The position numbers were made by a program, and so were the translations under genes. The notes below the pieces were generated by a model, which worked only from the letters and a program-made list of their open reading frames with translations, did no database searches and was not told the DNA's origin. Shown here in pieces: positions 33,113-41,010 of a stretch of 41,010 nucleotides of DNA. This DNA is from Acanthaster planci. Taxonomy: Eukaryota > Echinodermata > Asteroidea > Valvatida > Acanthasteridae. The stretch lies in the NCBI RefSeq assembly GCF_001949145.1, contig NW_019091654.1, forward strand, positions 344,084 through 385,093. The letters are read 5' to 3'. Position 1 is the first letter of the stretch, and every line of letters starts with the position of its first letter.

Positions 33113-34428
33113 TGCAGGGGGAATATTTGCCCAGCCAAACTACAATGTAGCGTATATAGCCAGTGACTGGCAAGCATCAATGCATGAATTCAGAGTGCTC
33201 TGTCCACAGGAACACCTGTCAAATTCTTGTCGGGGGGGGGGGGCTGAGAGCAATGCTGCAGGAGCTTAAAGACACCTTGAACTCAGGTTTCAAGATGAAA
33301 ACCAGAATCCCTGCTTAACAGCAGAGCAAACCAGTTAAATCCACCTACATATGGCTGGTTCCTGCCAACTCATCTGTTCAGTTACATATGACAGTGCATA
33401 CCGGGGAAAGAAAATATTTTTCTCAAAACTGAGCGGCAAGTAGGCTGGTTCCCAATCTCTGCATTTCTCTGTGCATACAGACTTAAAGGGAGGGAGCTGG
33501 AACCAGTCTAGAAGCATGAGTGCTCACCTCATGGCTCATGTGTGCTAGAGGTATGCATTGATTTGCTGTAAACCATGTAAGATCCCTCCCCAGACAATTA
33601 ATATTTTCACTTTTGCTCAAAATAAAAAATTCTCAAATCTCAAAATTTGAGTTTCAAAACAACCTCTTTTAAAATGGCAAAGAACTTACGTACAAGATTT
33701 CAAAATTGCGTTATATTTTAAGAGAAACATATCTTGTATAATTTACAATGTTTACACTGTTGCTCAACTTCAGACTGTAATTTTGCAGAGACTGTCTGGT
33801 TTTCCCCTGACCTGAGTAGAATAATTCTGCTCTTTATACACAGTTGGCAATGGTCTCTTGCTGAGTTATTTTAAGCCTTCCAAAAAAAATCAACTGTCAC
33901 AGAATTCATCTTCTGTGCTTCAATATTAATTTCTGATCCTTATTTGTGCATAACTACTGATTGCAAATATCTGATCTTTAGCTTTAAGATAAAATGGGGT
34001 TTTTAGTTAGCAGGCTAATCAACAGAAGTGTGAAATAACATACGTGAAATAAATTAATTATATAATTACTTATAGATTAAAATCAAGATTGAGTTGAAAA
34101 ATAATGCCACCAGATCTGCCCCCCCCCAAAAAAAACTGCTAAACCATCAAAGAGTACGCCATCTTTCAATGTGAAAATCTACTGTGCTCTGTTGCTTGGT
34201 TCTTGTGAACAAACACCGGATCTTCAGTAATTCCTGCATAGAGCTGTTCACAGCAGTGGCAGAAGTGGGATTGCCTCGATGAACAGAGTCCGGACTACTG
34301 CTGACTACAAAGATGAGTTAAGACTGAGCATCTGCATAGACCTCATGAAATCTGTTTCTCTGGACTACTGTTGTTCCTGAGCTCCAGGGCCTGATGAGTC
34401 TTGGTGGCAGCAGTGGGATGTACTCACA

Positions 34429-34583
34429 TCAGGTCTGATTACTCTTGGAATTAATGGCTGCCACCATTTCCAACACACTCTTGGCCACTTTGTGGACTTC
34501 GCTGTGGATGTGCCTGCTGGAAACCATCTCTTGTAGAAGATCTTGCCCTCCTTCCTGGACAAGCATTGGGCAGTACCGGGACG
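34429..34583 (-). CDS. ZYG11B: ZYG11 last exon with stop
   Basis: 155 bp, phase 1 to the stop TGA, acceptor gaccttcag. It encodes SRYCPMLVQEGGQDLLQEM and ends AAINSKSNQT. It is shorter than the vertebrate C-terminus I recall. Confidence 0.9.
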
Positions 34584-37500
34584 CTGAAGGTCAAGATCAA
34601 CACACAAATTAATCAGGTGCAACATGCATTTACTACAATAGTACAGGTGATGCCACGAGATGTACATGTAACTCTGAGCGGAAGTTGGGCAGAGAGAGAG
34701 CTTTTCCTCTATCAGCAGGTTTTCAAATCTTGATTTCCTCCTTCCTGAGGTCATGAATCCGTGAATTGGAGGCAGAAGTATAGAGAATTCTTACCATTCT
34801 TGGTACAGACGTGTTGAATGGCCCAAACAGACCAGAGCTGGACCTCAGCAATGTTGCACTTGAGCAGCGGGAAGAACGGACTGAAGGAACGATACGCAAC
34901 CATCTCACCCGCTGGGTTCTTCCATGCCAGGATATTCTTGAGCTTGACGGGGAGAATTCCAACAAAGAGAGGTATATTCATATCAACAAAGCTAATAGAT
35001 ATTCATAGATTTGTCTAAGGGTCATGCCTGCTAGAAATACACAGCAAAAGATTTTAAATGGTATTCTGAGATTTACTGATTTCAATTGCAAACTTGTTGA
35101 GCGCACATGCTAAGAAAACTTGTATTGCAAATTTCAGGAGAAAAGTTGCAAAGAAAGTTTAGCAAAAAGGAGGAATACGCCAAACCACCAAGTGACATGT
35201 GACGGTTGAAATAGATTCTCAGGCAAGTTTGGCTTTGGACGTCAGATCACCTAGCAATGAAATTGAAGCTGGCGTGACAAACTGCTAGAGTTTGTAGTAA
35301 CAGCTTGAAAGATCAAATCTTTGAATGATTTTTCTTCCCACGAGAAAACAAAATTGGTGCTCTTACCAGGGAGTCTTGCAGGGCCAGGCGTAGTGCCTGG
35401 GGTAGTGTCCAATACTCGGGTCCTTCCTTGAGCAGATGGGCGATGATGCCAGCAGCAAAATAGCTGACCTCAATCTGCTTGCTGTCAAGTAGCATCCTAA
35501 AATGTTGGGGAAATACATTAAAACCATTGTCTTCTTTGATCATTCTACAACCTGCCAAGATGCCCTCAATGCCCACAGGAGGGTTTGGGGATTTTTGCAG
35601 AATTGAAGAAGGTGGAGTCAATTATTAAATTTGACAGGACTTGATGTTACTTGGAAATGTTTCAAATAAAAACTCTTCCCATTGAATTCCTGTAAGATTA
35701 AGGACTGTTAGGGTTAAGGAGTCGGAGCGATTTTAATAATAAGAGATGGCTATATGAAAAGGACATAATGTTATTCTAAATCCTAAAACGGGTGCGTCGT
35801 CATGGAAACAGCTCTGTGCAAAATGAAAATCTGGGAAAACAAGAGCCTAGGTTACCTGCAATGCTCAATGAAGTCATTTCTGAGCAGGCCGTCTCGCTGT
35901 CCCGGCACCTCGGCAATGTTGTTCTGCAAATCACGAACAACAAATGGGTCAAGGATGCACGATGAAAAAAACTGCGCACCACTTACGGGGCTCACATTGC
36001 ACGGAGCTGCTGAATGCAAAAATCTGCCAGGCTAAGAAAATATCTGCGTAACAACGATGGGTTACCAACTAAAATATGTCAAATGTAACGCACTGCAAAA
36101 CCCTTGGAGTCCAGTGGCCTGTCTGTTTCACATGGAACCCAGTCGCAATCAGTAATCCAGTGTTGGTTCACTGGTGCCAGAACCCAGAGAGCAAACCAGC
36201 CTTGGGATAACTGATCCAGATCCATGTCAAACATACAGGCCCAACAGTGTATACCTGAAACCATTCCACTTTTTCAGGAGTACTCAAGAAAACAAAAAAA
36301 CAGTTCCATTATAAAATCATCAAACTTCAAATATTACACTTACAATTAGCCCTAGGACTTTTGTCTGAAGAGTGGCCTGATCAGGAAAGATCTGTTACGA
36401 GATGAAAAGGAGATATGGCAAACTCAAAATAGCAACAAAACTGTGACAAATGCTTGAAAAAAAAATTCATGCAAGACAACAATATTATATGGATGTCTTC
36501 TTTTGCTCGTATAACAAAGTACAACGTTTGCCATCATCTTGTGGCACGGTATCACATTTTTGACAGATATAAATTCCCTGCTTCTAACATCAGCAGAATT
36601 CACAATGACACCAACTATGTGTTACTTTTGTACCTCAAGGATGTGAATGAAGAGATCCAGGCCACCTTCGTTGATGAATATGGCACACGTCGATGGCGAT
36701 TCATCCGTCAGGTTCCAGAGTGCACTCAAGGTGAATTTCAGCGTGATGTCCACGGACAGTGTGTCTGCCTTCTGCTTAACAATTTGCAACAATTTCTGTT
36801 AAAAAAAGAAAAAGAAAAGGCTTCCTAGTTAATACTGAAAAGAGGAAACCAAGCAAAGAGGTTTTCATGTGACGTAACATGCCAGGCAATGCATTTCAGC
36901 AAGCGTATCATGTCCATGGAGGTGTGAGGCATTTCAAGAAGTATACCATGTCCACGGAGGCGCGAGGCATTTTAGGAAGCGTACTATGTACATGGAGAGG
37001 TGTGCATTTTTGAATCAGTGTGTTTCTATTCTACGGCAGTTTCATGTATGCCAGAATGTTGAGAGAGGTCGAAGGCGCGCATTTCCACACACATCTGTGT
37101 AAATTGAACGCTGGCCGTCAAAAATCACGCGACAGAAAATCCTCCATACCCAACTATGGCAAGTTTCTTTAGTTCTTTAGTAAGATTTAAACCTGGGAAA
37201 ACACCTTACAAATGTCTTATTAGTATTTCACGTTGTGTGGGCCATGTTCGAAAATGGATAATGTAATCGACATCAATAATGCTTAAAGTTGGGGGAACAG
37301 CTGTTGAGAGAAGAGTTTTCTCACACGTCTTTAGATGATTTCAAGTAAGGGCCCTAACTGAGACAAGTCTGGGAGTGTTACTCCTACCAAGCTGTCCAGA
37401 GCACTTAGCAGAAGGTGGTTGTGTCAAAACGACTACACGGATATTGAGGCCAATGGAGGAAAAAGGCTAAGGAAATCACTCGGCGTATGGTTATGATTTC

Positions 37501-40500
37501 TACCTGCATATTGCGCTTGGTACCCAGAAGCGTTGTTTGTTCTGTTGATATCTTGGCAGCCAGGATGGAGCATATCGCCACCGACATACGAGTCACCGGA
37601 GCGTCGTCGAAGACGAAGAGGCAATCCATCACCATCTTGGAGGCACGATACCGGTCAAAGTTCTGCCACAATTAAGTCATTTAAAAACCCGTCAAAGAAA
37701 CGTGACCCACCAAAGGTCTTCACGAAGAGAACCGTTTCAGTTTTAAATTTTAAATATCAAACAAATTTACCTGTACAACTCTGCACTTAGCCTTTTGACA
37801 CTTTGGCCAAGTCCAATTTACCTGGCTATGGCTGAAAAAGACGCAGGTGCCACGGAAGCCATTGGTTAGTGGCTGGACCAATTTGCCATTGACATATGCA
37901 CTATTTCTTTCTAGAAGCCAAATTCTTTTGAAAGCTGGTTTGTACTTGGTGCAAAAGTGAACACAAATGCAACACTGTAACTTCAGATCAAATATTCAAG
38001 TGTGAACAGGCCTTAAGACCATAACACTATCAGGGTCTGATGGTGGGCACGGATATAGATTACCAATTGTCTCTGGTTTACGAAAACTCCACCCGCACCA
38101 TATCATTCTTGAGCCACTATGTAATGACCGCAATAGCCTCCATGACCAAAGGACTGGACAAATAACCCTGACCAACATGTTGACATTGGCCATCAGCCAT
38201 GACTACTTACCCCTCCCCATTCCAACCCCCACCCTCAAGTGTTTGAAGAACTTGCAACCTCCCCTTTTGAGCTTACCACGTCTTGCAGTATCCTGTCACT
38301 GCACAGTGTCAACAAGGCGTTCTTCTGGAGCTAAAAAAAGAGACAGCATCACAAATACGACGTCAAATCAAATATCTTGGCCACTAGTCCGTTTGCGAGC
38401 AATTATCCCTGTGCATCGTTTGTCTTTCCTACATGAGACAAGCCATCTCTTGTTCCTGCATGGACCGGATACCAAATCACCTACATTGTAGGGTTGAACG
38501 CCTGAAAATTTTCCATGACTTACAACCCCAGAGATGAAAATGGCCTGGGTGGTTAAAAAAAAACACCTGAAATTTGGTCCAAGGTCCAAATTACAAATTC
38601 TAAAGCTTTCACTGATGTGTCAGAGAGGACAGACGCCACATAAACAAGTCTGGACTCACAATGCACTTCACTGACTGAAGCTACCGGTAGCCATATTACT
38701 GTGCCAAACACAAAGGTGATCGTTAGCTTGCATGTAACTATTGCTGCCATGACCGACATGGTTAATACTGAAGAGCAGGCCTTTTTATTACCTATGTATT
38801 GGATACAGTAAGATGGCCGCTAGTGGCCTCAATGATCGATGTGATTATGGGCATTGCTAATCCAGACTTTTTATATGACATCTGTACCTTAGAGGCCCAG
38901 TTCGATTACCTGCTGCTGGCTGGGAAATGCTTCCATAGCATCCAGTGTCAGATGAACCATTTCACTCAAGTCAGAGACGTGGATGCTGTCAGCTAGATGA
39001 TGCTTGGTCAGGTTGTATAAACAGGCACTAGAAGGGAAAGACACAACACTGCCACTTACAATTCATCAGTACAGCTGAAGATATTCATCGGAGAAAACAG
39101 GGGTGGGGGGCCCAATGGGGTCCATGCCCCCCAAAAGAGGAGAAAAATTGTTTAAAATAAAACGACGGAAAAACGACGTCAGAGACTTTATCATTTCCCT
39201 TCCTTCCCAAAATGAGACACTGCCCCATTATTTAGCCTCACCCCTCAGAGAAGTCATGGAAGGTTACATGAAGAAATTTCCCAATTTTTGGTTCCCAAAA
39301 AATGGGGTTCTGGATTGGCTTTTGAAAAACCTCCAAGGTTAAAATGTGAAGTATCATGTGATCATATGATGACTGTTTGATTGTCTACCTAAGAAATTAT
39401 AGAGTGCTGTAACAAATATGAAAATAAAGTGTGAGATCATGTCCAACAGGGTTTCAGAACAGTGGTTCCATCTAATATCAAAATAAATGGAAAACTGGTC
39501 ACATGAACAAATGAACTGATGTTGCCTTTGACTTAGGGTGATTCCGATGATTTCATACCGAAAGTCTACATTGATTTTGTGGATCTAAGGTTTGAATAGT
39601 CACATGATCCTGTTCTTGACGTTTTGACTGGAAACTCTGATGAAGGAGAATTCCAACTACAGCAAGTAACTGCAGTTTGTGCTCATTTAGTTACAAACTG
39701 GTCATGTGTCCTGTTGTGTGATTTTTGACAGTCGGTATTCAATTTACACCTTGGAAATCTCTCAACATTTTTGCGTACATGAAATTGCCAATAGAATTAC
39801 AGAGATTCAAAACTGCAAGCGCCTCCACCTACATGGTATGCTTCCTGAAATGTCTTTGCCCGTCATGCTACCTCACGTGAAAAACCTCTATTGTGAGAAG
39901 GCTAAGAGTTGCCCCCTACCATTGCCACACTGAGCCAGACCCAAGTCATGTCTCAATCAATTGGCTGTGGCTGGGAGTAACACAGCAGTCAACAGGAAGT
40001 GGTTGTAGCCGTTAGGAAGTGCCTTTCATTGAAACATATTACCCTGAAGCTGTAGCCAATAATTCAGACACGGCCCTACAGTGAATAACCTTACCTGGCG
40101 GCCATTTGAACTCCGAGGTGATGCGGATGAGATTTCATTTCAGGAAGGATAAGCTGTACAGGTAATCACACACACACAAAAGGGAGAAAAAAATCTATCA
40201 ATGTTACGACTTGTCCCCAAACAGTACTCCTTGAATGGAAATTCTTCCATTTAGGAGCTCACACACTTCAAGTTCATGCATTAAAATTATGCAAATATCA
40301 TGACATTATGTTGGGAGGCCTGTATTTGAACAAAAATGGGCAATTCTGAAAAATCTTGTGGAGAATTGATTTCCTAAAAAAATTACCCATTTGCCTTTGG
40401 CAAGCACCACAGGGTTTGCCAGAAAATCTCAATTCCATGTCACAGGCATAATTCTGTTTTTTCTGTAGCCGAAGACTAACAGTTTCATGTTGAAATGTTT

Positions 40501-40764
40501 TTTGAGTCTGGGTTTTGCATTTTTGTGCATGCTGGTCCACGGACAAATGTGGCTTACCTTGATGATATGCGGCTTGGCTTTTTCCAGGTACAGCGTCATG
40601 TTAAACAGACTGCAGAGCAACTTGTGTACATAATTGGGCCTGTTACCATAGCAACGCAGGGCTTCTTCAATTTGCTCCTCGGTGGCATGCCCTGTCACCT
40701 GCGCACGTGTTTGGTACAAGTTGGTGTAGTCATTTAACAGCTTACAAATGTTGGAAAAGTGGGA
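34429..40764 (-). CDS. ZYG11B: ZYG11-family CUL2 substrate receptor, C-terminal 11 exons, partial
   Basis: ZYG11 proteins are substrate receptors of CUL2 ubiquitin ligases; with ZER1 they recognise N-terminal glycine degrons. Exons, in transcript order: 40764-40558, 40153-40095, 39027-38910, 38330-38277, 37662-37504, 36795-36634, 36391-36344, 35923-35856, 35496-35367, 34942-34795 and 34583-34429 (stop TGA). The total is 1308 bases, 435 residues, and every phase agrees. This covers the Armadillo-like C-terminal half, which binds substrate; the LRR and CUL2-box half lies beyond the right edge. Diagnostic stretches include MAASACLYNLTKHHL, QKNALLTLCSDRILQDV, LKFTLSALWNLTDESPSTC, LDLFIHILEIFPDQ, VLGLINNIAEV, VSYFAAGIIAHLL, EMVAYRSFSPFFPLL, VQLWSVWAIQHVCTKN and SRYCPMLVQEGG. 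ZYG11B fits best from memory; ZYG11A or ZER1 is possible. Confidence 0.93.
34795..34942 (-). CDS. ZYG11B: ZYG11 exon j
   Basis: 148 bp, phase 0 to 1, donor gtaaga. The acceptor is a less usual aag (ccccgtcaag), chosen because it gives ALQDSL-LKNILAW in frame. It contains EMVAYRSFSPFFPLLKC and VQLWSVWAIQHVCTKN. Confidence 0.9.
35367..35496 (-). CDS. ZYG11B: ZYG11 exon i
   Basis: 130 bp, phase 2 to 0, acceptor cattttag and donor gtaaga. It contains MLLDSKQIEVSYFAAGIIAH and YWTLPQALRLALQDSL. Confidence 0.95.
35856..35923 (-). CDS. ZYG11B: ZYG11 exon h
   Basis: 68 bp, phase 0 to 2, acceptor atttgcag and donor gtaacc. It encodes NNIAEVPGQRDGLLRNDFIE. Confidence 0.93.
36344..36391 (-). CDS. ZYG11B: ZYG11 exon g
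   Basis: 48 bp, 16 codons (IFPDQATLQTKVLGLI), acceptor gtaacag and donor gtaagt. Confidence 0.92.
36634..36795 (-). CDS. ZYG11B: ZYG11 exon f
   Basis: 162 bp, 54 codons, acceptor aaacag and donor gtacaa. It holds KLLQIVKQKAD and FTLSALWNLTDESPSTC, the most diagnostic motif of the family. Confidence 0.95.
36796..37503 (-). other. ZYG11 intron with 38-bp tandem repeat
   Basis: Intron between exons e and f. Apart from the tandem repeat at 36894-37006, I see nothing recognisable in it. Confidence 0.7.
36894..37006. repeat. 38-bp tandem repeat, about three units
   Basis: Units start at 36894, 36932 and 36970. Each contains a variant of aagcgtatcatgtccatgga followed by gaggca or tgtgca. Units differ by several bases and the third is one base shorter. 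Confidence 0.85.
37504..37662 (-). CDS. ZYG11B: ZYG11 exon e
   Basis: 159 bp, 53 codons, acceptor gtggcag and donor gtagaa. It contains ASKMVMDCLFVFDD and VAICSILAAKISTEQTTLLG. Confidence 0.93.
38277..38330 (-). CDS. ZYG11B: ZYG11 exon d
   Basis: 54 bp, 18 codons, acceptor tttttttag and donor gtaagc. It encodes LQKNALLTLCSDRILQDV, a strongly conserved ZYG11 segment. Confidence 0.94.
38910..39027 (-). CDS. ZYG11B: ZYG11 exon c
   Basis: 118 bp, phase 2 to 0, acceptor cccttctag and donor gtaatc. It encodes ACLYNLTKHHLADSIHVSDL and ends AFPSQQQ. Confidence 0.93.
39028..40094 (-). other. ZYG11 intron with MITE
   Basis: About 1.07 kb between exons b and c. It contains the third palindromic MITE near its 5' end. 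An 80-codon plus-strand open frame at 39103 shows no known features and is taken as chance. Confidence 0.7.
39946..40077. mobile_element. Palindromic MITE, family 1 member c (diverged)
   Basis: The left edge has caattggctgtggctggg and the right edge has gctgtagccaataattcaga followed by cacggccct, pairing with each other. The right edge ends in the same gacacggcc block as the terminal repeat of the copy at 21727. The centre differs from the other copies. Confidence 0.55.
40095..40153 (-). CDS. ZYG11B: ZYG11 exon b
   Basis: 59 bp, phase 0 to 2, acceptor ctgtacag and donor gtaagg. It encodes LILPEMKSHPHHLGVQMAA. Confidence 0.92.
40558..40764 (-). CDS. ZYG11B: ZYG11 exon a (first in window)
   Basis: 207 bp, 69 codons, phase 0 to 0, acceptor cttttgtgcag after a C-rich tract, donor gtaagc. 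It begins SHFSNICKLLNDYTNLYQ and ends LYLEKAKPHIIK. The 5' boundary is the least certain of the set, because the frame stays open upstream of it. Confidence 0.8.
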
Positions 40765-41010
40765 CTGCACAAAAGCTATTGTGGGGGGGGTGGTTGCATA
40801 ATCTTGGTAACAAGAACAAAGGTTGTATGTATTATCCACAACCTGTTAAATTGAATAAATGCAACCAAGGTCAGAAGGTTGTACTTTCTTGAAGTTAGCA
40901 GCAGTGGCAGGAGGCACAGTGCAACTGCTTCTCTGCACCAAGGTTGGGTTTAATCTAACACAATCCAACAAAGTCTACCCATACAGTTGCATTGTGTTGC
41001 ATTTGACTGC
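40765..41010 (-). other. ZYG11 intron or upstream exon sequence at window edge
   Basis: No further ZYG11 exon was recognised here. A G run at 40781-40788 forms the C-rich tract upstream of exon a's acceptor. Confidence 0.5.

Larger units (their letters stand above)
30358..34428. other. Intergenic region between PDZ gene and ZYG11 gene
   Basis: Contains a weak open segment at 31023-31122 (minus) that ends in a gtaata donor in the phase the PDZ gene could accept, but it has no ATG near its 5' end. It also contains a G-poor A/C-rich tract at 31755-31995 and a palindromic MITE at 32992-33112. The rest shows nothing recognisable. Confidence 0.6.

Noticed and set aside
33234-33243. G homopolymer, and similar C runs near 13925, 22797 and 34121
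   Set aside because: These are simple homopolymers prone to sequencing error; nothing else supports a functional structure.
34365-34754. 129-codon minus-strand frame over the last ZYG11 exon
   Set aside because: It is an out-of-frame shadow: the frame giving SRYCPMLVQEGG agrees in phase with the preceding exon and matches the family.
39103-39342. 79-codon plus-strand frame starting MGGPMGSMPPKRGE
   Set aside because: Lies in a ZYG11 intron on the opposite strand with no recognisable domain or splice context.

Overview
This is a piece of an intron-rich animal nuclear genome. Exons are short (22-214 bp), introns have GT-AG ends, and the sequence between genes is AT-rich and full of small repeats. 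The encoded proteins are conserved animal proteins. Short exons, abundant tacatgta-type words, palindromic MITEs, tRNA-derived SINE debris and what looks like unmerged allelic sequence point to a highly polymorphic marine invertebrate deuterostome. An amphioxus (Branchiostoma) is my best guess, but this is inference only.

Layout. (1) 1-12145, minus strand: the first 14 coding exons of RIC1, a WD40 protein and half of the RIC1-RGP1 exchange factor for Rab6 at the Golgi. The start codon is at 12145 and the gene runs off the left edge. (2) About 12146-12227: a short head-to-head interval, probably a shared promoter. (3) 14185-26062, plus strand: a Tctex1-domain dynein light chain gene closest to DYNLT5 (TCTEX1D1). 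It has one recognised first coding exon, present in two near-identical genomic copies, and two further exons that complete a 179-residue protein. Several other ATG-to-GT stretches upstream end in the same phase and could be alternative first exons. (4) 28828-30357, minus strand: a small single-PDZ protein of unassigned orthology, convergent with DYNLT5. (5) 34429-40764, minus strand: the last 11 coding exons of a ZYG11-family protein (ZYG11B-like), a CUL2 ubiquitin-ligase substrate receptor. Its N-terminal half lies beyond the right edge.

The four genes do not form one pathway; they are ordinary neighbours in an animal genome. I traced every exon junction by hand, and within each gene the reading phases agree across all junctions. 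This is the main support for the models.

The most notable points are: a 1.8-1.9 kb tandem duplication of the DYNLT5 first exon with a single N at the end of each copy, most likely allelic sequence assembled twice; up to four extra candidate first exons upstream of DYNLT5 exon 2, all in matching phase; a three-member family of palindromic MITEs; a separate MITE with a perfect 20-bp terminal repeat; and a short tandem repeat overlapping a RIC1 splice donor. I found no virus, CRISPR array, rRNA or tRNA gene.
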